Of a stretch of 39,194 bases of DNA, positions 25,395 to 34,619 are shown piece by piece. Each line of letters begins with the position of its first letter. Positions within the stretch are counted from its first letter, which is position 1. Origin of the DNA: Victivallales bacterium (lineage in GTDB: Bacteria > Verrucomicrobiota > Lentisphaeria > Oligosphaerales > Oligosphaeraceae); contig JAFPYX010000004.1 of NCBI GenBank assembly GCA_017417585.1, forward strand, positions 1 through 39,194. Direction: 5' to 3'. Position numbers and translations under genes: made by a program. The notes under the pieces were generated by a model. The model was not told the DNA's origin, made no database searches, and saw nothing but the letters and a program-made list of their open reading frames with translations.

Positions 25395-28300
25395 ATGTTA
25401 AAACACATAGCCGGAATCATTTCAGGAATCATCATGTCATTCATCGCCACATCTGCAAATACCTTCGCGCAGACAGCGCCGCCGGACATCATACTGCCGC
25501 CGCTTCCGCCGGTCACGGTGAAGTTGTCAGACCAGAGTCTTCTGCCCATTGAAATCTCCGAGGTGGAGATCACGGCGAATGTCAACGGCGTGATCGCACA
25601 GACCGAGATGACGCTGAAGTTCTTCAACCCGAACCAGCGGTTGCTGGAGGGCGAATTGTCCTTCCCCCTGCCCCCTGAGGCATTCGTTTCCGGCTACGCC
25701 CTGGATGTGAATGGCCAGATGGTGGACGGCGTGATCGTGGAAAAGGCCAAGGCGCGCGTGGTCTTCGAAGAACTCTCCCGCCAGCGCATCGACCCCGGCC
25801 TGGCGGAACAGTCTGCCGGAAATACCTTCAAGACGCGGCTCTATCCGCTGCCCGCCCAGGGAACACGCACCATTAAAATCCAATACATCTCCCCAGTCGT
25901 CATCACCGACGAGGCCGCCGGGCAGGCCGCGTATTATGTCCAGCCACTGCGTTTCCCGAACCAGCTGAACCACTTCCGTCTGACCTTGAATGTGGCTTCC
26001 GCGCAAAAGCCGCCGGTGGTCCAAAGCGGTTCCCTGGCCAGCCTGGAGTTCAAGAACTGGCAGACCATCTACACCGCCTCCACGGAACTGAAGGACATCG
26101 CGCTCACCGAAGACCTCTATGTGGCGCTGATGACGCGACCTGAGGAGTCTCTCGCCGTGCAAAAAGCCCGAAAAGGCGATTTCTTTGTATATCATAAGAT
26201 ATTAAATATAAATGATCTAAATAATACTCCAAAGCCGTCGGCGACTCCAGTGGTGCTTTGGGACGCATCGCTCTCACGCGAGAAGTCCGAGCATGATCGC
26301 GAAATCGAATTCCTGAAAACTGCCTTGAAGGACGCCACGAAGATCACCCTTGTCGTCTTCCGGAATGTCCCCGAAGCACCTGTCGAGTTCACCTCGGTGG
26401 ACGACCTGGCAAAGGCGTTGGCGGACATCGTCTATGACGGTGGAACCAACCTCGCCGCCGCGCTGGCCACCGTGCCCAAAGGCTCCGACGTATTTCTGTT
26501 CTGCGATGGACTGGATACCCTTTCTGCGGCCGACGCCCTGAAAGCCACGCCGGACTTCCGCTTGTCCGCCTTCTATTCGGACAAGGACCAGAATGCGCCT
26601 TTCCTCCGCGGACTGGCCACCAAGACCGGCGGAATCTGCGCGGACCTGCGCTCCGTCAGCATCGCGGATGCCATGAAACTGCTCGCCGCTCCCGCTATCG
26701 TGCTCAGCAAGGTGGAATTGGACGGCCAGGAACTCGCGGATACTGCCTGGCGGCTGGACGGCAAACGGCTCTTCGTGGCGGGTGCCCTGGCGGACCACGC
26801 ACAGGCCCTTCGAATCACCGTCAAATGCGGTTCGCAGGAACAGGTTTTTGAATTGCCTCTGGCAAATTGCGATAAACTCCCCGACGGAGAAATCCTTCGG
26901 ACTTTCTTCGGGCAACTGAAAATCGCCCAGATGATCGCGGACGGCGCCGAAGATGCGAAACTCCTGGCTGCCGGGCGAGAGTTCCAGCTGGTGACGCCCA
27001 ACACCTCGCTCATCGTTCTGGACAACCTGGGGCAGTATCTCCAATATCGGATTCGCCCGCCGGAAACCCTCCCCGACATGCGCGCCGAATACGATGCGTA
27101 CTTCGCCGGAAAAGACACCCCGTCTGAGGACGAGGCGTTCGCCCTGAAGCCAAATCAACCCGAACAAGTGAAACAGTTGTGGAACGCCCTGGTCGCCTGG
27201 CACAAGAAGGACTTCCCCAAAACCAAGCCCGTGGCAAAGTCGGATCTAGAGCCGGAACCAGAGGATGGGATGGTCCAATATAGCGTACTGACAGACTCTG
27301 CCGATGGAGAAGTCATGCGTGCCTTTGCCGCTCCCGTTGCGGCGGCACCCTCATACGGGGCGGCTGGCGAAGCCTTTGCCGAAGAGTCTTCCGCCATGCT
27401 CGCCCGCGAGACGAGTGCGGACGCCAACGGGATGTCGGCACAGTCCTCCGGCGCGAAGACCACGCTCCAGGCGTGGAACTCCCAGGCGCCCTATCTGGAA
27501 GTCCTCGCCCAGGCAGGCGACAAGGCCTACGAGGCATACCTCAAACAGCGCAAGGACTACGAGACATCGCCGGGCTTCTACATGGACTGCGCCGACGCAC
27601 TCGCAAAGATTGGCCAGAGGGACCTGGCGGTCCGCGTGCTGACCAACCTGGCGGAAATCGAACTGGAGAACAAGGCGCTTCTGCGCATCTTGGGCTACAA
27701 GCTGCGCTTCCTCGGCGAACTGGCGCAGGCGGAGACGGTCTTCCGGAGAGTGGTCACGATGGCACAGGAGGAACCCCAGTCCTACCGCGACCTGGCTCTG
27801 ACGCTTGACGACGAGGAGAAATTCCAGGAAGCCGTGGACACCATGATGACCATCATCAACTTCAAGTTCGACTCACGCTTCCCGGAAATCGAGGCCATCG
27901 CCCTCACCGAAATCAACCGCATCATCGCACGCGCCGAACGAAAAGGCTTAAAAATCCAGAATGTGGATGACCAGTACCGCCGACTTATCGACACTGACAT
28001 CCGCATTGTCCTCAACTGGGACGCGGACATGATGGACATCGACCTCTGGACCACCGACCCGTTCAACGTCAAATGCTACTACGGCTACCGCCTCACCCCC
28101 ACCGGCGGACGCAATTCCTGCGATTTCACCCAGGGATACGGCCCGGAAGAATTCATGATTCGCGACGCCATCAAAGGCGAATACAAGATCGAGGCGAACT
28201 ACTTCGGCTCCCATTCCCAGAAGGTGCTTGGCCCCGTGACCCTCTACACCGAGGTCTATACCAACTACGGGCGGCCCGATGAGAAACGCGAGGTCCTCAC

Positions 28301-28550
28301 CTGCCGCCTGGCAAACAACAAGGAGGTCGTACTCATCGGACACATTTCGCATGACGGGACCGTCCGCAAGCCGTACCACGATGCGCCCTTCGACTATCAG
28401 GTGAAGAAGGGCGACACCCTGGAGTCCATCGCCAAAGAGCAGCTTGGCGACGCTTCCCGCGTCAACGACATCCTGGAGCTGAATCCGCAACTTTCGGCAG
28501 ACGAAAAACTTAAGGTCGGTTCCATTATCAAGCTTCCCGCCACGAAATAG
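25395..28550 (+). CDS. Secreted VIT/vWA-domain protein with TPR-like, DUF2135 and LysM modules
   Basis: A 1051-residue protein with a signal peptide (hydrophobic 5-22, cleavage likely near ANTFAQ-T). Seen in order: a VIT domain (about 38-170; EGELSFPLP and KAKARVVFEEL are typical); a vWA-like domain with a MIDAS-type DASLS near 290 and GGTNLAAAL; a low-complexity Ala-rich linker (about 635-700); TPR-like helices (about 700-860); a DUF2135 domain (about 880-995; LNWDADMMDIDLW); and a C-terminal LysM-like domain (about 1005-1050, YQVKKGDTLESIA), which should bind peptidoglycan. An earlier ATG at 25359 would add 12 residues and spoil the signal peptide. It stands alone between two hairpins. A role in cell-envelope adhesion or assembly is inferred; no catalytic site is visible. 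Confidence 0.85.
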   Translation: MLKHIAGIISGIIMSFIATSANTFAQTAPPDIILPPLPPVTVKLSDQSLLPIEISEVEITANVNGVIAQTEMTLKFFNPNQRLLEGELSFPLPPEAFVSGYALDVNGQMVDGVIVEKAKARVVFEELSRQRIDPGLAEQSAGNTFKTRLYPLPAQGTRTIKIQYISPVVITDEAAGQAAYYVQPLRFPNQLNHFRLTLNVASAQKPPVVQSGSLASLEFKNWQTIYTASTELKDIALTEDLYVALMTRPEESLAVQKARKGDFFVYHKILNINDLNNTPKPSATPVVLWDASLSREKSEHDREIEFLKTALKDATKITLVVFRNVPEAPVEFTSVDDLAKALADIVYDGGTNLAAALATVPKGSDVFLFCDGLDTLSAADALKATPDFRLSAFYSDKDQNAPFLRGLATKTGGICADLRSVSIADAMKLLAAPAIVLSKVELDGQELADTAWRLDGKRLFVAGALADHAQALRITVKCGSQEQVFELPLANCDKLPDGEILRTFFGQLKIAQMIADGAEDAKLLAAGREFQLVTPNTSLIVLDNLGQYLQYRIRPPETLPDMRAEYDAYFAGKDTPSEDEAFALKPNQPEQVKQLWNALVAWHKKDFPKTKPVAKSDLEPEPEDGMVQYSVLTDSADGEVMRAFAAPVAAAPSYGAAGEAFAEESSAMLARETSADANGMSAQSSGAKTTLQAWNSQAPYLEVLAQAGDKAYEAYLKQRKDYETSPGFYMDCADALAKIGQRDLAVRVLTNLAEIELENKALLRILGYKLRFLGELAQAETVFRRVVTMAQEEPQSYRDLALTLDDEEKFQEAVDTMMTIINFKFDSRFPEIEAIALTEINRIIARAERKGLKIQNVDDQYRRLIDTDIRIVLNWDADMMDIDLWTTDPFNVKCYYGYRLTPTGGRNSCDFTQGYGPEEFMIRDAIKGEYKIEANYFGSHSQKVLGPVTLYTEVYTNYGRPDEKREVLTCRLANNKEVVLIGHISHDGTVRKPYHDAPFDYQVKKGDTLESIAKEQLGDASRVNDILELNPQLSADEKLKVGSIIKLPATK

Positions 28551-28704
28551 CGTGTGCGGCATAATTGCCCTGCCATACGGAGGGGGAAGTGTCGACGCGG
28601 GATGCGATCGTGGGAATTGCCCGCAGTATGGAGATCACGATTTGTGGCTCTAGCCTGCGGGTGTTCCGAGATTCCGTCGGCACTTGCCTTTCTTATGGGC
28701 TATC

Positions 28705-28747
28705 CGTTAACTAGCAGAATTGAATCGCCGAACACTGCTAGTTAACG
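28705..28747. terminator. Perfect 13-bp inverted repeat between convergent genes (bidirectional terminator candidate)
   Basis: CGTTAACTAGCAG (28705-28717) pairs with CTGCTAGTTAACG (28735-28747) around a 17-base loop, between the ends of the VIT-domain gene (plus) and the aminotransferase gene (minus). No strong T run follows. Position and symmetry favour a shared terminator. Confidence 0.55.
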
Positions 28748-28760
28748 TTGTCAATTCTTT

Positions 28761-30035
28761 CTATTTCATGTATGCTTTGGCGACCTTCTTGAAGGCGGCC
28801 ACGTATTTCTCCATGTGGCGGATTTCATAGTTCGGATGCGCAAAGAACGAGATGGTCCTCTCCGCCAGCCATTTGGCGGTCGGGCACTCGACTTTTGCAT
28901 AGTCCATCTTTGCGGCGGCGGGGGTGTTGAACGGGTAGTTGTCCGCACCCACGCCGCGCTTTTCCTGAAGCACATCCTCCTTGTACAATTCCGGCCACAG
29001 CGGTCCGTACACGGGCACGCCTTCGGCGGCCATGGCCGCAAGGAATTGCTTCATGGGCACTGTCATCTTCTCAATGTCCAGGACAAACGGTGCCCACCAG
29101 AAGGAGTTTTTCCGTTCTTCGCTGTCAAACGGGCAGTGCAGCACGAGCGGATGATCCTTCAGGGCGTCAATCAGATATTGGCCGTTCCTGCGGCGCAACG
29201 GCAGGTTCCAGGAGTCCATCCTCTCCAGTTCGCAACAGCCAATCAGGGATTGAATTTCCGTCATGCGGTAGTTGCAGCCGATGCGGTTGTGGACATAGAG
29301 GCGCCGTTGCTCCTCTTTGATCATGTCCAGGCCATTGCTGGTGTCGAAGCCATAGTCGCGCATGGAGAAGCAGGCCTGGTAGATTTCCGGATCGTCGGTG
29401 ATGATCGCACCGCCTTCGCCGCCGGTGGTCAGATGCTTCGTATGGCAGAGGTTGAAACAGCCCACGTCGCCAACTGTTCCGGCCTTCTTGCCGTTGTAAA
29501 GTCCGCCAAAACACTCCGTGCAGTCTTCCAGCACACGCAAGCCGTGCTTCCGGGCAATGGCCATGATCGCACCCATGTCCGACACAATGCCGTACATGTG
29601 GCCGACCACAATCGCCTTCGTGCGTTCCGTGATCTTCTCCTCGATGACCTTCGGATCCAGGGTGTGGGAACAGTCGACATCGGAAAACACCGGCAGGGCT
29701 CCCAACTGCAAAATCGCAAAGACGGGCGGGAAGTAGATATACGACGGGCAGATCACTTCATCGCCGGCGACAACACCCATCGCCGCCAACGCCAGGTGAA
29801 AGGCACCAAACTCATTGACCGTGGTCACGCAATACTTGGCCTGATGCCAGGCGGCCAAATCCTGCTCAAATTGTTTCCCGTAGGGACCGCTCCAGTAATT
29901 CAACTTCGCCGTCCGCAGAGGCTCGGCCAGCATCTGATATGTCTTCTCGGAATAAACCGGCCACAACGGAAAAGGCTCCGCGTTCACCGCCATTCCACCA
30001 TCAATCGCCAGTTTGCTAGACATCTCTTCGGTCAT
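28761..30035 (-). CDS. PLP-dependent aminotransferase, DegT/DnrJ/EryC1/StrS family (first of two)
   Basis: A 424-residue aspartate aminotransferase-fold enzyme. The PLP-binding lysine is Lys200 in CHTKHLTTGGEGGA; EDCTECFGG (170-178) supplies the Asp that contacts the pyridine nitrogen. Family members transaminate keto-sugars or keto-cyclitols for cell-surface glycans or secondary metabolites. The substrate cannot be read from sequence; scyllo-inosose-type aminotransferases are one possibility. ATG at 30035 lies 240 bp downstream of the second family member, so the two may have separate promoters. No glycosyltransferase or sugar dehydratase is nearby. Confidence 0.88.
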   Translation of the reverse strand: MTEEMSSKLAIDGGMAVNAEPFPLWPVYSEKTYQMLAEPLRTAKLNYWSGPYGKQFEQDLAAWHQAKYCVTTVNEFGAFHLALAAMGVVAGDEVICPSYIYFPPVFAILQLGALPVFSDVDCSHTLDPKVIEEKITERTKAIVVGHMYGIVSDMGAIMAIARKHGLRVLEDCTECFGGLYNGKKAGTVGDVGCFNLCHTKHLTTGGEGGAIITDDPEIYQACFSMRDYGFDTSNGLDMIKEEQRRLYVHNRIGCNYRMTEIQSLIGCCELERMDSWNLPLRRRNGQYLIDALKDHPLVLHCPFDSEERKNSFWWAPFVLDIEKMTVPMKQFLAAMAAEGVPVYGPLWPELYKEDVLQEKRGVGADNYPFNTPAAAKMDYAKVECPTAKWLAERTISFFAHPNYEIRHMEKYVAAFKKVAKAYMK

Positions 30036-30275
30036 TTTAGCTGCTCTCTTTTCGTTGTTGACATGACATGCTCACACAAAAAAAACAATCAACGGCATTT
30101 ACTATAAATGGGATTTATTATCCTGTCAAAGTATTGTCGTGAAAAAAGTCTGAACGCTCTTCACTTTAGACTCTTTTTCTATATCTTGGTGCAAAGGGAG
30201 TTGCGGGAAGAAAAAGATGCGGAAATCACTTGGAGTTTCAGCCAGAAAAAGGTTGGCAAGACGATCTTCTCCCTT

Positions 30276-31412
30276 TCACAGCGCCCGGGTGTCGGCCTCC
30301 AGTTTGTCCAGCGGGACATTCCAGGCCGGCGTCAGATATGCCGAGCGCTTCAGCAAGTCAAGCGTCCAAGGGGCCGCGGACGCGTCATAGTGGACATCCG
30401 CCCCGGCGGGAGTCAGATAGGGATTCACGTCATCGCGGTAGGCTCGCCGTTCCACCAGAGGCGGCCAGTTGATGAAAATGTGCCTTCCGGCATTCTGGAA
30501 GATGCTCCCCCAGCCGATTTTGCCGACACGCTCGTCAAATTCCTCCGGTGTGGCGAATTGAATCACCACCGTCGCGGCGGAATCGGGGTCGTTGTGCGGG
30601 GCCAGACGGTATTTCCCGACCTCCTCGACGACTTCCCGCATCCGTTTCACCCGGATGCGAAGCTGCTCCATCCATCCGTCCAGCTTCTTCAGCTGTTCGT
30701 AAATCATGGCTCCCTGGATTTCGCTGGCGCGATAGTCCTGGCCCGCAAACATCGGGATTTGCACTGGCGCATCGTAGGACTGCACAAAGGTGCCGGCGTC
30801 GTGCCACAGCCGTGCACGGTCAAACAGCTCCGCATCGTTGGTGATGACCGCGCCGCCCTCTCCGCAGGTGATGTTCTTGTAGTTGTTGAAGCTGAAGCAG
30901 CCGATCGCGCCGATGGAGCCCAGGCGCCGCCCCTTGTATAGTCCGCCGACCGCCTGGCACGCGTCTTCCACCACGGGGATGCCATGCCGGTTGGCGATTT
31001 CCATGATGCGGTCCATGTCGCAGGGCAGATTCGCCATGTGGATCACCACGATCGCCTTGGTGCGCGGGGTGATCTTGCGTTCCAGGTCGTCCGGATCCAT
31101 CGTGAGCGTCTCGTCAATCTCCACCAGCTTCGGAACCGCCTGCAAAAGCATCGGCGCCAGCGGAGTGGAAATCCAGGTATAGGCGGAAAGAAGCACCTCG
31201 TCTCCGGGGCCAATCCCCAGCGCCACCATCGCGCACATCAACGCGCTGGTGCCGGAGTTCACCATCACGGCGTATTTGACGCCCATCTTTTCCGCCAAGG
31301 CACGCTCTGCCTTCGCTAGATAGCCGTCGGTTCCCGCCTGGAAACGGGTCAGGCGACCACTTCTCAACACTTCGTTGACAGCCTGGATTTCTTCTTGGCC
31401 AATTTCAAACAT
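30276..31412 (-). CDS. PLP-dependent aminotransferase, DegT/DnrJ/EryC1/StrS family (second)
   Basis: A 378-residue member of the same family as the neighbour at 28761-30035 but clearly diverged from it. The PLP lysine is Lys179 in FNNYKNITCGEGGA; the conserved VNSGTSAL (51-58) binds the PLP phosphate and EDACQAVGG (149-157) the ring. The start at ATG 31412 has AGGA seven bases upstream; the frame is open to 31475 but without a better site. It probably transaminates a keto-sugar or cyclitol. Two paralogous enzymes in tandem could act on successive positions of one sugar, but no supporting pathway genes are in the window. Confidence 0.88.
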   Translation of the reverse strand: MFEIGQEEIQAVNEVLRSGRLTRFQAGTDGYLAKAERALAEKMGVKYAVMVNSGTSALMCAMVALGIGPGDEVLLSAYTWISTPLAPMLLQAVPKLVEIDETLTMDPDDLERKITPRTKAIVVIHMANLPCDMDRIMEIANRHGIPVVEDACQAVGGLYKGRRLGSIGAIGCFSFNNYKNITCGEGGAVITNDAELFDRARLWHDAGTFVQSYDAPVQIPMFAGQDYRASEIQGAMIYEQLKKLDGWMEQLRIRVKRMREVVEEVGKYRLAPHNDPDSAATVVIQFATPEEFDERVGKIGWGSIFQNAGRHIFINWPPLVERRAYRDDVNPYLTPAGADVHYDASAAPWTLDLLKRSAYLTPAWNVPLDKLEADTRAL

Positions 31413-31504
31413 CGTTGTTCCTAAGGTTGGGATTGGTAACTTCCAAAATGTAATATCCGAACCAGCTGCCGCCACTAGATTCGCCGAATTTCAACTTGGA
31501 TAAA

Positions 31505-31540
31505 TGGGACGATTGGGACCTGTAGGACGAATGGAACGGT
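31505..31540. repeat. Imperfect 9-bp tandem repeat, four units of TGGGACxxx type
   Basis: TGGGACGAT, TGGGACCTG, TAGGACGAA and TGGAACGGT follow one another without gaps. Related 9-bp periodicity occurs at 36200-36275. Confidence 0.6.
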
Positions 31541-31738
31541 GGTTTGCGATTGTCTTGTCCCATATTGTACCGTGTGGCCCAGAAATATTCCGGGAATCAG
31601 GAAAGTTAACGATATAATTCCCAAAATCTTCTATACAGAAGTGAATTAAACCATATCAAGAATGGCTTTCCTTCATTTATTTCCATAATATTGGGGACAA
31701 GGATGGCAAACGGGAACGACGATTTTTGACAAGGAAGT

Positions 31739-31797
31739 GGCGGCGGCAAACGGTACAAGCGGGAGCCACGGGATGAATGGGACGGAAGAGGCGTCCC
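31739..31797 (+). repeat. Dispersed 59-bp repeat, copy A
   Basis: Identical to 36174-36232 at 51 of 59 positions by eye, same orientation, without gaps. Both copies end in GGGACGGAAG followed by a short GC-rich tail and are intergenic. Confidence 0.7.
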
Positions 31798-31887
31798 GGT
31801 TGTCATGGCCGTCTCGGATGCCCCAGCCCACGCCGGAGGACATCATTGCCTGCATCTACGGCGTGTTGCATGCGTTTCATCAGCACC

Positions 31888-34377
31888 CTACTTGTTTTGT
31901 GAAAAAGCGGCAGTGATTTTATCGACGGTCTCCTGGCAGAGTTCTGCGGCCGTACGCCCAGGAGAGGGGTTGCAGGGCGGCAGGAAAGTGACCTTGACGG
32001 TCTTGCCGAACGATGGGAAACGATGGTTGCGCGGAAGGACGTCGAAGCTGCCGTCGATGAGCACGGGGACGATGGGTGCGCCGGTCTCCACGGAAATCTG
32101 CGCGAAGGTCGGGCGAAATTCGCAGAGGTGGCCGTCAATGCTGCGTGTTCCCTCGGGGAAGATGGCGATGGAGTTGCCCTGCTTGAGGGCCGTGGCAAGC
32201 TTGCCGATGGACTGGCGCAAGTCGCCATTGATCTCCAGGGCAATCAAATTATGACGTTTGGCGAACCAGCGGGTGAAAGGGCCACTGATGAATTTGGAGA
32301 TGACATAGTAGTAAGTTTTCTTGAAACGGTCTGCATCGAATCCGGCGGCGAGGTAGAATCCGTCCAGCGAACTCTGGTGGTTGGGGACGAAGATGACGGG
32401 GCCGTCGGGGATGTTCTCGCGTCCGCCGATGACGATTTTCGAGATGCATCGGAGGTAGGCGAGCGCTAGCGTACGGACGATGCCATGCGTCCAGGCAGGC
32501 TGCGGGAGTGGCGTGGCCTTGGCAGAGACGTGATGCGCGGCGGTACCGGCGTTGTCCGTCGCCGCAAGCGCCTCGGCCAAAGTGCGCGCGGTGGGGTATT
32601 TGACGAGCATCTCGACGGGCACCTCCATATTGAGGGCAACGCAAAGGCTCGACATCAAATTCATTTTCGCAAGGGAGTCCAGGTTCAATTCGAGTTCGAA
32701 GTGCTCGTCGGGCTGGACAGTACGCCCCGAGATCTCCTCCAGGCAGCGAAGAACCTTTTTCGCGACAGGAGTGTCGGGCATGGGCTCGGCGGGTTTCGTC
32801 TCCGCCGGCACCGCGCCGTCCTTGGAGTTCAGCTGCTGGCGGATGACGTGGCGGCGCAACTTGCCCAGTCGGGTGCGTGGGAGGGGCTGTTCACGCAGGA
32901 CGAGGCTGGAGATGCGCTTGTAGGAGGGCATCTCCTCATTATAGGGCTCGATGACGGCATCCATGATCGTCTGGCGAATGTTCAGGATGCCGCGCTTCGT
33001 CATCACCTTTTGGTCGGGGACGATGACGGCGGCGAGGATCTGCCCCTGCTCGGAGACGGCGCAGTCGGTGAACAGGCCGTCCGAATGCTGCATCAGCTTG
33101 CGCTCCAGTTCGTCGGGGCTGATGTTCTTGCCGTTGCCGAGGATGATGAGCTCCTTGCTGCGTCCGGTCAGGAAAAGGAAACCATCGTCGTCGATGTATC
33201 CGAGATCGCCTGTGCGGAGCCAGCCGTCCTTGTCCATCACTTTGGCGGTCTCCTCGGGAAGATGGTAGTAGCCCTTCATGATGTTCTTGCCGCGGATGAG
33301 GACCTCGCCGTCCTGGATTTTAACCTCGTTGCAGGGGACGGGGATGCCAGGCGAACCAGGCTTGTGTCGCGTCGGCGGCGTGAAGGAGATCAGCGGGGCG
33401 GCTTCGGTCATGCCATAGCCTTCCAGCAGATGGAAGCCGAGCCCGTAGAAGTCCTGTGTGACCTGCGGGTTGTTGGCGGCGCCTCCCGAGGAGATGTAGC
33501 GCAGATGCCCCCCAAATGCGTCCTGCACCTTCTTGAAGACTTTTCTGGACAGCCAGAGGGAATTGCAGCGGGAGGTGATCCAGAGCAGGCAACGCGCGAT
33601 GAACGAGGCGTTGATCTTCTGCATGATGGAATTGCGGAAGAGCTCCACCAGGCGCGGCACGGCGACGATGAAGGTACACTGGTTGTCCTTGAGGGCGGCC
33701 ATGATGTCGGGGCTGGTCATGCTCTGCGAGAAGACGGCCATGGCACCGATGGACATCGGCATGACGACCGTCGCCATCAGCGGATAGGCATGGTGAAGGG
33801 GAAGCAGCACCAGCACGCGGTCGTCGGGGATGAAGACCACGGTCTGCACGGTGCAGGCCTCGGTATTGGCGCGCAGATTGCCGAAGGTGAGCATGACGCC
33901 TTTCGGGTTGCCCGTGGTCCCCGATGTGTAGATGATGAAGGCAAGCTCCTCGTCGGAACTCTCGAACGCAGTGCCGTTGGAGACCGGGACCGTCGAAATG
34001 GACTCGCTAATATCCTCCAGGCGTTTGACAGGACCTATCGCCGTCTTCATCAACTTGGCGGCGGCCTGGAGCTTGCCCTCCGTAGTGGCGTCGTAGAAGA
34101 CGACGGCGGGTGTGCAGTCATCCAGGATATAGGCAATCTCCTCCGGCGTGGACATGAAGTCGATGGGAACGACTGTCGCCCCTGCATGCCATATCGAATA
34201 CATGGCCATGACCCATTCCGGGGAGTTGGCACCGATGATGGCGACATGGCACTTTCCGGGAAGGATGGCCTTCAAGGCATTTCCCGCCCCGATGATAGTC
34301 TGCATCATCTGAATGTAGTGAATCTTGCGCTGCCCGCAGACCAGCGCGATTTTGTCAAAGTAGGTCAGCCATTTCAT
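31888..34377 (-). CDS. Fused acyl-CoA/ACP synthetase - acyl carrier domain - PlsC-type acyltransferase
   Basis: An 829-residue protein with three recognisable modules. Residues 1-520 are an AMP-dependent ligase: YTSGTTGNPKG (150-160), EGYGMTEAAP (319-328), and TGD (389-391) with TGRSKELI. Residues 540-605 are a phosphopantetheine carrier domain with the attachment serine Ser568 in LNLDSLAKM. Residues 645-829 are a 1-acyl-glycerol-3-phosphate acyltransferase-type domain with NHQSSLD (666-672, the HX4D motif) and FPEGTRS (740-746). By family logic the ligase activates a fatty acid, loads the carrier and the acyltransferase passes it to an acceptor, probably a lysophospholipid or glycerophosphate. 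It resembles Aas-type acyl recycling but with an embedded carrier and reversed order. It is divergent from the sigma-54 activator at 34620. Confidence 0.88.
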   Translation of the reverse strand: MKWLTYFDKIALVCGQRKIHYIQMMQTIIGAGNALKAILPGKCHVAIIGANSPEWVMAMYSIWHAGATVVPIDFMSTPEEIAYILDDCTPAVVFYDATTEGKLQAAAKLMKTAIGPVKRLEDISESISTVPVSNGTAFESSDEELAFIIYTSGTTGNPKGVMLTFGNLRANTEACTVQTVVFIPDDRVLVLLPLHHAYPLMATVVMPMSIGAMAVFSQSMTSPDIMAALKDNQCTFIVAVPRLVELFRNSIMQKINASFIARCLLWITSRCNSLWLSRKVFKKVQDAFGGHLRYISSGGAANNPQVTQDFYGLGFHLLEGYGMTEAAPLISFTPPTRHKPGSPGIPVPCNEVKIQDGEVLIRGKNIMKGYYHLPEETAKVMDKDGWLRTGDLGYIDDDGFLFLTGRSKELIILGNGKNISPDELERKLMQHSDGLFTDCAVSEQGQILAAVIVPDQKVMTKRGILNIRQTIMDAVIEPYNEEMPSYKRISSLVLREQPLPRTRLGKLRRHVIRQQLNSKDGAVPAETKPAEPMPDTPVAKKVLRCLEEISGRTVQPDEHFELELNLDSLAKMNLMSSLCVALNMEVPVEMLVKYPTARTLAEALAATDNAGTAAHHVSAKATPLPQPAWTHGIVRTLALAYLRCISKIVIGGRENIPDGPVIFVPNHQSSLDGFYLAAGFDADRFKKTYYYVISKFISGPFTRWFAKRHNLIALEINGDLRQSIGKLATALKQGNSIAIFPEGTRSIDGHLCEFRPTFAQISVETGAPIVPVLIDGSFDVLPRNHRFPSFGKTVKVTFLPPCNPSPGRTAAELCQETVDKITAAFSQNK

Positions 34378-34545
34378 TGCCGATGTCCCCCGTCTTTCCT
34401 GGAAACTCTAGAGTTTTGGGGAAATTTATCGCAAGAAGTGTGCCAACCACAATCCGCCACGACTCGTTTCGCAGAATAATTATGCAATCTTCTCCCCCAA
34501 AAAGAGTTAGAAAGTGAGTTGACCAGCCCGTCTCCCTGCCCTTCC

Positions 34546-34573
34546 TTGTAAATTGTGGATTTTTGCTTATATT
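34546..34573 (+). promoter_or_regulatory. Candidate sigma-70-type promoter of the sigma-54 activator gene
   Basis: TTGTAA (34546-34551), a 16-bp spacer and TATATT (34568-34573), about 46 bp upstream of ATG 34620. GAGG precedes the ATG at normal spacing. Confidence 0.4.
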
Positions 34574-34619
34574 AATTGTGCATTTCTCCGCAGTTCAGTA
34601 AAAAAAAACGAGGCATCCG

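Larger units (their letters stand above)
31413..31887. other. Intergenic region with short repeats
   Basis: No gene is seen between the aminotransferase start and the end of the acyl-ligase gene. It holds a 9-bp-period tandem repeat (31505-31540), a 15-bp sequence inverted relative to 36129-36143 (31608-31622), and one copy of a 59-bp dispersed repeat (31739-31797). Confidence 0.6.

Noticed and set aside
31505..31540. CRISPR-like array
   Set aside because: The repeats are contiguous 9-mers without spacers; no cas genes are nearby.
32485..34479. 664-codon open frame on the plus strand opposite the acyl-ligase fusion
   Set aside because: It lies entirely antisense to a gene with three recognisable domains; its protein has no motifs and the bias typical of a GC-rich complementary strand. 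Similar long antisense frames at 6530-7912, 9001-10371, 13011-14306, 17652-18944, 19101-20261 and 28815-30107 were rejected for the same reason.
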